From the NCBI GenBank assembly GCA_025677815.1, contig JAIXMP010000004.1:682001-746000 (forward strand): 64,000 nucleotides of DNA, given 5' to 3'. Under the pieces are notes generated by a model. It worked only from the letters and a program-made list of their open reading frames with translations, had not been told where the DNA came from and did no database searches. Source of the DNA: Phascolomyces articulosus (Eukaryota > Mucoromycota > Mucoromycetes > Mucorales > Lichtheimiaceae). A program made the translations under genes and the position numbers. Shown here one piece after another: positions 23,297 through 34,508 of the stretch; positions within the stretch are counted from its first letter, which is position 1; the number at the start of each line of letters is the position of its first letter.

Positions 23297-24934
23297 TTTT
23301 TTAATAATAAAATATGGATGAAAGGAAAGAAAAAGGGAAACGGGAAAGAAAAGGGAAAGATTGGCTTTTTTAAGTTTTTTCTCCACAATCAATTATGGTC
23401 ATGTTTATGTACACACGCTTTCTTTTTACTGCATCGGCATTTTTCACATGTCGATTATTATTTCTCATTTTAGAACCTGGTTACAAAAGCTGACCTTGAA
23501 AAAAATAGGATCACTATTCAAAATCAAGCATATAATCACGAACCGTTCAACATGTCGGTGGAAAATGTTTTAAAACGTTTAATTGAACTTCTTGATCAAC
23601 ATGAAAGTAACGCACTTGAACACATTTTTTAAGAATTTTAAAAAGATTGGCAAGGACGAAAAAGGGTTAGGAACAAGAAAGACAATTACAAAGCATAAAA
23701 GAAATAACTATAAAAGGGTATCCAGATACATGGGGAATGTTCTCATCAAAGTTGTCACATATTTTTTTTGTTTCATTGTGAAATACAGCTGGTAAACTCA
23801 CCATTCATGACTCTGTTCAAAACATTGTCTTTTTCTCTTTTGATAAACAAAAGAAGAATTTTAACCATCATCATCGATTCGAATATCTTTTTCAATAATC
23901 GCCAGTATATCAATAACAACAACGGCGTATTCTGATATTTTGGTACTCTAACCCCGTAGTCTGCCTTGTGGTTGCTTGACTGTCTTGTGTTTTTTTTTAC
24001 TGATATGGCGTTTGTAATCATCAATCCGTTTTAATAGCATCATGGCTTGTTTAAATGTAAAGCTTCTCATTGTGTCTTTAGGAACCGAAAGAATACTCAT
24101 GCTTACCACCATATGAAGCGAGATGCTTCTGCTTTTATCAAATACCACATGGTTGTCGAAGGAGAAGGTACTAATTGGATACTTTCCAAGTTTAACATAT
24201 TTTAAACTATGAAAGGGGCATAGGAACAGTGCATTTGCTTTTATATATTACCGTACATGACGACTTGGCCTTGAATATTTCGGTGGGTGCTTCCTGACAA
24301 ACATACTAGTAGAATCTTTGAATCTCTTAAAGATCCTGGGAAATTGTGGATACAGAGCCCAAGAATGATTTGTATGTTTAATTTGTATCTTCATCAAAGA
24401 ATCCACCGTTTATCTGGGATTCCCTTATGTACTGCGCTAATATCGATGCTTCATGTTAGTAGGATACCTTTTTTTCGATGACTTGTAACGCTTGAGAGTC
24501 GCTCTTGGAGTGTCGTAAAATAATACATCTCCTCCACCGGCACAGCCATCGAGCAACGGATGGATAAGTAATTTATCCACAATTGTATACAGTAAATAAG
24601 ATTAAGATCGATTCCAAGAACTAAAGCATAATTTATTAAATATTTATCCTCTAATTTAATTGTTCCTGAATTTGACATCATTCATGATGTTACGAACTGA
24701 TACAGAAACACATGTGGACTGCAGACTTCATTATAATAAACATTATATATGCTTTAAAGCTTTCCATTTCAAATTAAAACAAGTCAAAAGATTTATGTAC
24801 GATTGTATAAATAATAATAATAATAAAAAGAATGATTGATATATTACTGTACATTGAAGAAAAGAAGGTGAGGTATATATAAACGAAATGAAGAACAGAA
24901 AATTATGGTTTGAAGGAGGAGTGGGATGGGGGAG
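23297..24934. other. Intergenic region with coding remnants
   Basis: The 1.6 kb lie upstream of the MCAD gene and downstream of the transcription-factor-like gene. They hold the + strand fragments listed at 23474-24205. On the minus strand a further short coding-like stretch lies at about 24430-24610 (LLDGCAGGGDVLFYDTPR). No intact gene can be assembled. Confidence 0.5.
23474..24205 (+). pseudogene. Decayed gene remnant, unidentified
   Basis: Several coding-like blocks lie on the plus strand in different frames. Block 1, 23474-23632, follows an AG and is open for 53 codons (NLVTKADLEKNRITIQNQAY then SVENVLKRLIELLDQHESNA). Block 2, about 23790-23895, reads GKLTIHDSVQNIVFFSFDKQ. Block 3, about 24097-24205, reads THAYHHMKRDASAFIKYHMV and ends NWILSKFNIF-stop. 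I could not join them with convincing splice sites, so a broken gene is more likely than a live one. A similar pattern at 40.4-43.3 kb may come from a related family. Confidence 0.4.
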
Positions 24935-27232
24935 TTATTTTTTTTCTGTAACTGATACGGTTTCATTTAAAGGAGGGTTCCATTTTTCAACAAATTGCTT
25001 GATACCCAAGCATTGCATCATAGAAGGTGAAGATGCAAATGCATTTATTAATCCAATCATTGCATCATAACATGGGATTTGTACATGCTGTACCATCTTG
25101 TTACCAAAATATAATACTGAAAAAGCAGCAGATAATGTATCCAACAACTATAAATATAAAAATATGCATAAGTTAAAGTAGAACAAGAAACCTTGCATTC
25201 CTTAGTTTATTTTTCCAATCCTTACCTCAATAATCATACAACGATCATTTGCTTGAAAGAAAGTCCATACTACTTGAACTAATCCAAATCCTGCCCGCAT
25301 ACTTTCCATCAATGCTGTTTCCACTTGATCTGCTGTAGACGGTGATGTAGGTTCATGGAAATAATCTGTCCATCCTCTATCATTGATACGTTCACCATGA
25401 TGCCTTGCAAACGCCTGCATCATCTCGGATTGGTGCCGTTGCAATTTCCCAGCAAAATAGATGGCATGTAGACGAAGTGAACAACGATCCTCAAGTGAGT
25501 TCAACTGATGATATCGAAACGATTTACGGACTTTTTCACGCCATCGATCCAGGGATAAAGCGGGCGATGATCCATCTTGAAAAGCTCCACCCCCCGTTGT
25601 AATTCGTAATAATCCTTCAATTTCCATCTCAAGCTCTTGTACTTGTAATCGTTCTTCAGTATTTTGTGAATTTATTTGTTGAAGTCCAAGCCATCGTCGT
25701 ACACGATCATCATCATCACTTTGTTCAATGGTATATTGTATCACGGGTGCTGTTAACGTTCGCATGGCAAATAGTAAGTCAGCTTGTAGCATCCATGCCC
25801 GTAAACGTCTCAGATCTTGTTGTCCAGTACTTTTTTTCTCTTGATTTAATAACATGTGCGTATGTCGATCTGCAAGTGATAATAAATTACGATGATTGTC
25901 TTGTGTATCGCCTGTCGCTACCAAATAGAGGTGCATCAACACCAAGGTTTCAATGGTTGTTTTGCTACAGCAGTCAAATTCAACAAGCTCGTGTGCTAAT
26001 CGGTAACAATCTCGCGCAAGTTGATCCATGAAGGGGTAAATCCCAAATTGGTCTGGGTGACATATCATGGCATGAATAGCACTATAAGCATACAAAGCGC
26101 AGATCAACGCAGGGTGTGTATTCCCTTAAAAAAGCAAAACTTGTCAGTTTATTTATTTGTTTGTTTTGGAAAGCCACACTTTTCATCGTATATTATCAAC
26201 AAGCATACAAGCAACAACAACAACAATGATCCTCGATTCTCCCTTCTTTTTCTCAAACTTCTCCTCATTTCTATAAAATCGACATTCCCTCTCTCGCTCT
26301 CCTCTTACTATTATTCTTTCCCCCCAATATATATATCATCCCCTCTCCTCTAAGGTTGTTCTTGGTGAATATAGATAATTACCTTGGTAATAAGATTCTA
26401 AAAATCGAGCCTTATCGATACGTAAATAAGAAGTACACCTGAGATGCAATCGGACTAGAGCATCAAACACGGAAGGTGGGTATTGACTCAGCTGTTGTGC
26501 AAAGTATTGAAAAGTCCCAGGGCTACTGATGATACTGGCCGGTGTATCCTCACCCGCGCCACCAGCATACGGAATGGTCGGCTCATTTCCCTGTGTGTTA
26601 TTGGTATTACAACATAAATTTGTGGTTGTTGAAGTTGCTTGTTGTTCCATCGCTGTTGCAACTGGGCTCGGCAGCTGATGACGAATGTCCGAAAGTGTTC
26701 TGTACAATTCACCCAGTGTGCGGATATTTGTTTCGAGTTCAAGTAAAGAACGTCGTCGACTTCCAACAGTCCATCCATTAGGTATCCAAGCACCTTTTTC
26801 TCCTTGCTGCTGTTGTTGATGCTCCAGACATTGTTGTTGCTGTAGTAGTGAAGGATCATGTGGATGGTGATGACTATTATTTATATCATTAGCCGCCACC
26901 ATGCAACTCGGCCCGAAAGATCCTTTGAGTTGTTCCTGTTCTTGATGGAATCCATTGATGATACCATTGTTATCATGATATGAAAATTCCGTAAGAAAAT
27001 CAATTGCGTCATCATCGGTAGTAGAGGTAGCAACGGATGGGGCAGTATAGTGAAAAGTTAAAGGTGGAACCATTTCACGACGATGCGTTGTTTCCAGTGC
27101 TGTAACTAAATAATATAAATATATATATTGTAAATGATCCAGCAGTGATATTATATTGGTATTTTTGAGTAAAACAGATACGAATGATATTATAACTTTA
27201 CCAGTATTTCCAGAAGTTGTATGAAGAGCCAT
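24935..27232 (-). CDS. Fungal transcription-factor-like protein (middle homology region), no zinc cluster seen
   Basis: Four exons on the minus strand: 27232-27202, 27105-26383, 26124-25226 and 25147-24935, giving 621 residues. The N-terminal 165 residues are low-complexity (Thr, Asp, His, Gln; runs such as LLQQQQCLEHQQQQQ). From about residue 195 the protein reads like the helical 'fungal-specific transcription factor' domain: FDALVRLHLRCTSYLRIDKA, NTHPALICALYAYSAIHAMI, LARDCYRLAHELVEF, TLVLMHLYLVATGDTQDNHR. This domain usually follows a Zn2Cys6 cluster. No CX2CX6C pattern is present, and nothing upstream in the 750-bp gap supplies one. The match to the middle homology region is by pattern, so the family call is moderate and a nuclear regulatory role is inferred. 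Confidence 0.75.
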
Positions 27233-27986
27233 AATTTTTTTTTTTTTGTGTGAAGAGTAAAAAAAAAAAGTAAAAAAAAAGGAGTTGAGAAAGAAAAAAA
27301 AAAGAGAAGCACAAGAACCCAAAAAAAACAAAGTTGGCAGTTTTATATTAATAGTAAAAATGTTTTGTATGCATGAGAAAATAGTCCTAACCGAAAAAAA
27401 TAATACACTGTTTAGTAACTTACATTTAATTCTCTTTTTGGATTAACTTGGCGTTAGAATGCATAGATTTTCATTGGCCCCAAATTAAACCCATTTCATC
27501 AAGAAGTACGTTATAAAACTGACCCTCTCCTTACGTCCATACACACATTATTACATTATTACAACACCTCCTTCACACGAACAAGAATCCTTAGATATGA
27601 CTTTATGAAATTATGAATAACTAAATACTGGGTAGCACTGTCAAAAAAAATTTTTTTTCTAAACGCCGGTTGTTGGTTTTTCATGTGTTACCTTGCCATT
27701 TTCGACCTTATTGTTCAATCTATCCTAACACAAATGCATTTCAACATGCATAGGATCATCATTCATTATAAATAGGATAATATGATGTTGATGATGATGA
27801 ATAGTATTATTAAAGCAAACAAGCAAGTAACCCTTGCTTTTTTTTATTACCAAGGAAATAAAACATCCCCAATTCTAAAAAAAGTGTCGATCATTTCCCC
27901 TTTAAATCCCTTGTCCCTTATATATAAAATAGAAGTCCATATGTAAAATAGTAATAATACACAATTTCCATTTATTGTAACGATAT
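27233..27986. other. Intergenic region between two - strand genes
   Basis: The 754 bp hold the promoter side of the transcription-factor-like gene. There are A/T runs at 27232-27300 and an A8T9 self-complementary run near 27641-27658. No gene is seen, and in particular no upstream exon that would encode a zinc cluster. Confidence 0.6.
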
Positions 27987-30900
27987 TCATGATTTTCTAC
28001 CTAGAAAGACACCAAGTGGCGAGGTAGCGCGTGTTCGACCACCGTTCAATACATGGGATGATGATGATGTAGATGTTTGCTGTTGTTGTGATGATGATGT
28101 TGAAGATGTTTTCCATCCAGTGCCAACACTAGTGGATGAACTATTATCAAAAGAACTTCGTCGTTCATTCATAAATTTTCTAGGTGCATGCAACGCTGAT
28201 GTGGTTGTTGCGGCGCCACGATAATCATTAGAGTGCTCGGGAGGTGAAGGGGTTTTGTTTGTATATTGGGGCTGATGATATGTTTGTTGTGAGGCTTGTT
28301 GCTGTTGTTGTTGCTGCTGCTGTGAAAGATGACCCAAATCCACATAACCTCCAGAGGAAGAGGATTGTGATGCATCGTCCTCTGAACCTTGTTGAAACGA
28401 GGCAAGCTGCTTTAATCGTGTAATTTGATGTACAAGTGGTTCTAACTCTCGTGCCAAGGCTGCTGTGGCAGGTTGAATTAAATTGTTTTGCAGTAATGTC
28501 TCGTGCTCTACTTTGACTGCATGCAGTGACATCCTTTTTTCCTCGAGCTCCTTTTCTAAATCTTTCCTTGTTTTCTTGAGCCCGCCGACTTGTGCTTCCA
28601 AACTTTGTTGTTCCTCCTGAAGTCGTTCGATCTCGGTCTCTAACCTGTCTTTGGTAGTTGACAACTTGGTATGCAACTCGATCAAATAATCCGTTTTTTG
28701 TGTTCGTTGATTATCCTTGGGATCAGCATTGACCCCATTTCCATCACTTGTGCTGACGTTGTTGTTGTTATTGCTGTTTACGTTACCTCCTTGATCCAAA
28801 TGTTCAACAGCTCGTAATACAAGATCTTCAATCATACGGTACAAAACTCCTGTATATTCTTCCAAGTGCCCTCGCATATTTGACATGGACTTGTCAAAGT
28901 GTGAACGTGCATTTTCTTCATATCGTTTCATTAGTTTTTCATCCTTATCGTCACTCTTTTTTTGTTGCTCCCAATGAACATCAAAGTAAGTGTTAAAGGC
29001 GCTCTTGACAGCTCGTCGTACAGTTTCTTCAACAGCTTGATTGTCATAACGTTCCAATACAATTAATGTTCGTTTCATGAAACTTTGTGTGTTATCAATG
29101 AGTTCTTGAATTTCTTGTAGTGTTTGTTGATCTTGAGTATGGTCATCTCCACCAATAGCAGCCCCATTTTGTAATGATACGTTGTTCCCATGCTCATCTT
29201 CATGATCCATGTCTTGTTGATGACCACCATGCGAAGTCGCAACTGTATTATTAAAAGAACTGCTTGCAGTTGTCTTTTTGGAAAGTCGATCCGCCATGAT
29301 GGAAAGTCGATCTACTGTTTGTTCCAATTGTTCAGATAAAGCTGGTAAATCAGGAATACTGCTGGCTTCAATTTGTGAAATGACATGTTGCAAGAGTTGA
29401 CCAAGCACTTTAAGATTCTTTTCATGTTCTTCACGATCCTGTGTATGTATTTCATTGGTATTCTTCTGTATGGTATCAATAATGGATTGTTGCTGCAATG
29501 CCATGTATTCATCGAATTTGGAAATAATTTCTGTGGCCTGTTGATCTTGTTGATTCTGCATGATAGATTGTAGCTGAGTCACAATTGCTTTTTGTAGCTG
29601 TTCCTGGGAGTTTCTTTTTCCTTCTAGTTGTTGCTGTGACATGGTGTTGAATTGTTGTTGCTGATTATTGGCCAGTAATCTTTCTTGCAATTCTTCCAAC
29701 ATGGTTTGAACAGCCTCCATTCTAGCCTTGTCGATATGAATTCCTTTATTTTCATCTTCGGCTTGTTCCAAATAACAGGACATCAATCGATTTTGGGAGA
29801 GTTGAACCATTTCCACCATTTGCATCATCACATCGAATTTTCCGCCGAACGTAATCTTTTTGTTTCCGTCCTCACCTTCATCACTCTGTCCTTCTTCGTC
29901 TCCATTCAATTCTTGTCGTAAGGCATTGACTTGAGCATTTAATTCCTTTAGAGAACCATCTTGTCCCTTCTCGGTATCCTTGGTGTTTTCTTCAAAAAAC
30001 TGCATAATATCAACTTGCAAATCTGTCCATCCTTTACGTGCTTCATCCAATGTATCATTTAGTTTTGTTACACCAGCCTTGATATCAACAATATGACTTT
30101 GTACAAGTGGACCCGATTCATTTTTGAGTTGTTCGCCTAGCGCTTGTAAATTATATCGAACATCAGCGATGGTTTCCTTGATTGAAGATGATTGTTGTTG
30201 ATCATCGTCTTCTTCCTCTTCATCACTGGAAGAGCTTGTATAATCATCACGTCGTCGATGATGGTGACGTCGTTTGTTATAATGATTACTTTTACTACTG
30301 CGTGTAGATGGTCGACGTTTATTGCTGCTACTACTGATATTGTTGGCAGTGGCAAGATTATGATAATCATAGTACGTCTGTTGCTGTTGCTTTCCTTGTT
30401 TTTCCAAAACATCAACACGCGCACGCCATTCAGCTACTTCCATTTTATGTTGTGCTACTGCTTCTTGGTACACTTTTTGTTGCTCTTTTATTTTTTCTTG
30501 ATGATGTTTCTTCGTTTGTTGCAATTCTTTTTCCAACCCATTGGCCTTGGATCTCCATACACTCAATTCTCCTTCCAACAATTCACATCGAGTATCCATG
30601 GCTTGTTGTATATCATCCAGATCATGTTCAAGTTCCTTTTCACGAACACTGTGTTCCCCTTGTCGTCGTTGGACTTCTTTTTGAATTGCATTGAGTTGTT
30701 CGCGTAAATGTTCATTTTCGGATTGTAATCCATCGACAGCGGATTGTAACTCCCGGTTGACTTGATCAGCACTCACTACGCGTGATTGGAGTTCACTATG
30801 GCTAGCAATAGATACTTTTCCCATGATAGATGTCAATGCATCAATCCATACTTTTCTAGTAGCAATATCATCGGTAGCAATAATGACATCGTCACGTTTC

Positions 30901-31930
30901 ACTAAGATTCGGAATTCCCACTTGATACCAGCACGGTATTCTTGAGCGCGTGGCTCCACTTCGACAACTTCACTCATATCAAATGTTTGGATATGACTTG
31001 AAAACTATTATTGTACATAATTGAAAATATAGGTGAGATCCAAGAGGAGGCAATGAAAAAGGGTATTAGGAAGGTTTTTACCTTATCATCTTTGTATAAA
31101 TAGAGACCACCAGGTTTAATAGAATTACCATGCTTTGCTACAGCATATACTTGCTTCCATTGCTATTATAAAGAACTCAAATATATCAATACCAGTCCCT
31201 ACTTTTTACCCCTTGACAAATGATATAAAAATAAATACATACCATGAGACTATTCTTGCGATAAACCCATCCTTCATGAGCAACCTATCAAATATTAGAA
31301 ATTAAATTAATAAATTCATCCAAAAACAAAGAAAAACATGAATCAATAATTTATATTTACCCTGCCCTCTTGACTTGATCCTCCCGTGCTTAATCTTCTT
31401 CGAGGTGGTGCTTGTGGACTTTTGATAGTGGATGCAGAAGACAAGATGGACATTTGATCCGACGTGGATCGAATGGTACCCGTTTCATCCAAAAGTTGTT
31501 TTTGTTGCGGTTGTTGTTCGTCACTATTCTGTTCATCATCAGATTCATTTTGTTGTTGTTGCTGATGTGCTCCTGTAGCAAAGCGTTGCAATATAAGTGG
31601 CGAGGAGGAACGATCAGGAACACCATTCCCATTACTTTGAAGACTTGCATTGCTATGACTACTTCGAACAGAGCTCTGAACGCTTCGTACAGAACCTGAT
31701 GGACTAGGACCTTCATTGGATTTTTGCATCAACCATTGATGTTGTTGTTGTAAAGCTGCAACGGATTTTCCAACTGGCACAGGACGACGAGATAACTTGA
31801 AATCCTCGGTACTACCATTTGTTTTGGATGGTGAGGTAGGTGATTGGCTATATGACATAGCAACACTACTTGGACGAATATTAGGATCCGAACGGCGCCA
31901 GTCTTTGCTTGTACTATAGTTTCCGTACAT
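27987..31930 (-). CDS. PH-domain protein with a very long coiled coil
   Basis: Four exons on the minus strand: 31930-31361, 31284-31243, 31162-31082 and 31004-27987, giving 1236 residues. Residues 1-190 are Ser/Pro/Gln-rich and disordered (ends RRRLSTGGSSQEGR). Residues 192-292 form a PH domain spread over four exons: EGWVYRKNSLM, QWKQVYAVAKHG, GGLYLYKDDK, FDMSEVVEVEP, WEFRILVKRDDVIIATDD and the closing helix KVWIDALTSIM. Residues 295 to about 1090 are predicted coiled coil, broken by a basic/His-rich loop (KRRHHHRRRDDYTSSSSDEE). The tail is Gln/Ser-rich and ends GVFLGRKS. PH domains bind phosphoinositides or proteins, so a cortical or membrane-linked scaffold is likely. I know no named fungal protein with exactly this build. 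A start upstream of 31930 is unlikely because stops and A-rich sequence precede it. Confidence 0.85.
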
Positions 31931-34508
31931 AAAATATTTTACTAATGTATATAAAAAAAAAGTACAAAGAAAAAGAAAAGAAAAAGTTGTGTGTAAAATG
32001 TCAAAATATATGGAGGAATTTATGGAGACAACAAGCAATTGCCTTTTTTGGAATGAATGAAAATATTGCCAGGTTTAGTCTTTGTTGTTATTGTTTTTTT
32101 TTTATATATATTTAACAACATGTTATTTTTCAAGATAAATAACCTCTTTATTGATATATTTTATCTTATGTCTTTCTTGGTACTAAAAATAAATGTTGCA
32201 ATTTCAATATATCATGGCATCGATAAGCGATTAATAAAGAAGAAACATCTTTGTTTCATATACCGGATCGACGGAAGTATAATTCCGAAATAGATTATGC
32301 ATCAGGGTTCATTATTATTTAATATTTGAGTAAATTTACGTACTCCCAAAAAACTAATTATCGACTTTTTATTATTTTTCATAATTACATTATTTTCATT
32401 AATGATTATGAAAATCCACAATGCCAAGAATTCTTTGCTATATATAATCAATTATCTCCAACAAAAATCATTCCTGATATAGAAGAGTACTTTGACAAAT
32501 ACCATAATGATTATCAGTATAACATGGAATATGTCAAGTATTTGAAGCAGTGACAGAATTGGATTTCGAGTAATTTGGTTTGGTTCAATCAGAATAATCA
32601 TAGAAAGCAAATTGGGATTAGACTATTTTGCTTGGATACCATTATATGATATTCATTCTTTTTATTAGACATACGTACAAAAACAAAATAAGGTTTTCAC
32701 CATCAAATACACCCATAAATAATGATAATGATGATGATGATAGAAAAATATAAATACTACAGATACAATTAATTTTTTATATAATATACCCTGATGTATC
32801 ATCTTTCAAAAGATCAATCCTATGCTGGTTTAATTAATGACACCCAAAAATTTGATCATGGTTAAACCTTGTACTTTGTTGAATTTCTTATTGTTGAAAT
32901 TCCAGTCGTTTTCATGGTTTGTTGTTTACTATAATATAAGGTGTGTATCATTAAAAGGTGAGTTATTAATAATTTCATAGCCAGCCGTTCAACAGAGCCA
33001 TCCAAGCTGAATTATTATTTGATTGGGAGGTTATGTTGGAACCAGTGGCTACTTCAACTCCCTTGTTGTTGTAATAGTACAAATGATAGATGACCAAACC
33101 AGTTTTTTTTCCTTTTAGATATTTAATTTCAATAATATAATTACAGTAAGTATATCCCAAGTATCAATAAATAAAAATGATGTATATCAATCGTAGAGAT
33201 GATTAAATATATTTGTGTTGCTTGGTTTTTCCTTCTTTCTCCTAAATATCTAATACATCGAATTTCGTGCATAACTATGCATGGTACTATTGAAAACGCC
33301 CATTATTCCGAAATTTGTCGTAAACACATGCTTTCATTCTATTTTAAATTAAATCAAGTATTATTTAACATTTTGTGTTTAAAATGTTGCAGATAACGCC
33401 ATATCTAACCATTTGTGAAGATAATAACACTAAAAATAGTATGTGCAGCATTAAGAATAGATGTATAGTAGAAAATGATGATGATATTTTTTTTGTTCGT
33501 TCTATTATATATTCATGTAATGACTTCATCCATTCACTCATAGTATGGATATCATACAACGATGCAGCTATTTTTTTTATTAATAAATAAAATCATATAT
33601 AGATGATAATGTATAAAATATACTTTTATACCCATTTTAGACTTTTCTTTTATATTTGTTTTTATGTACATGTAGAATTTTCAAAGCCTATTCTATTGCA
33701 TGGTATGGTATTACAAAAATTGCATATCTTTATAGGAGTAAAAAATATGATGGCTAACCCTTTTATTATTATTACAATTATCATATTAAAAGAAGTAGTA
33801 TTGAAGTTGATCAAGCAATTGGTGTTTTTGTCAACTTACCATCTGTTTTTATTATAAAATTATTAACTATGACAATCTATACCATGGTGTATTCGTTATA
33901 TCTTGGCAACTATCATCTTGAGATTCGAATTACCAGATAAACAATAGTAATATAATAATACATGATGATTCGTCCCATCCGCATATTAATTGACATAATC
34001 TAGTATATATATATCAACATGATGGATACTAGAAGAAAAAGAATGAGAAAGATGAATCAGCATAACAACGATGGTGCTGATGACAACATCAAAACAAAAA
34101 ACCAAAAACAGAAATGACAGCAAAAAAGGTCGGGAGATGATTTTTTCTTGTGCTTGTGTGGGAAATAATAATGCTGTACCGACAACTTTACTAAAACCCT
34201 TACCATTCATTTTATAACTCGAGCCAACAGCTTAACCTTGCTTTGCTCTCCTACTCGCACACCCTCTTCTCTTTCTTTCTCTCTTTTTCTTTCTCTTCTC
34301 CCACTCTCTTTCTCTCTCTTCCTTCTCCCTCCCCCCCATCGTCCCGTATCTTTCTCTTTTATATACACACGTATTTGCCTATTTTCTTTTTTTTACACAT
34401 CTTTACAATTTAATAACAACCACCACATTTTCTTTTTTGTTTGCGAAAGAGGAAAAAAAAAAGCCAATTTTGGAATTGTACAGCGAAATCTTTTTTTTTT
34501 TTTTTGTT
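31931..34508. other. Intergenic region between divergent genes, with one coding-like fragment
   Basis: The 2.6 kb lie between the PH/coiled-coil gene (-) and the DCAF7-like gene (+). Near 32395-32553 a + frame reads like protein (QCQEFFAIYNQLSPTKIIP, then EYFDKYHNDYQYNMEYVKYL) and stops; it has no credible start and is probably a remnant. On the minus strand at about 32975-33160 another short frame ends SNNNSAWMALLNGWL. The right end (34230-34400) is a long pyrimidine-rich tract, typical of a strong fungal promoter. Confidence 0.5.

Noticed and set aside
26021..26353. 110-codon + frame and the polypyrimidine stretch at 26225-26350
   Set aside because: It covers exon 3's end and an intron of the minus-strand transcription-factor-like gene; the composition is low complexity.
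30192..30707. 171-codon hydrophobic frame on the + strand
   Set aside because: It is the reverse-strand shadow of the coiled-coil exon of the PH protein; Phe/Leu/Ile-rich frames arise opposite Gln/Glu/Lys-rich coding sequence.
33199..33857. Several frames of 65-84 codons at 33.2-33.9 kb
   Set aside because: Composition is dominated by Ile, Phe, Tyr and Asn, as expected by chance in AT-rich DNA, with no splice sites or motifs.
34238..34508. Longer N-terminus or separate Ser/Phe-rich protein before the DCAF7-like gene
   Set aside because: The stretch is a pyrimidine tract typical of a promoter or leader, and the conserved protein begins downstream of the ATG at 34509.
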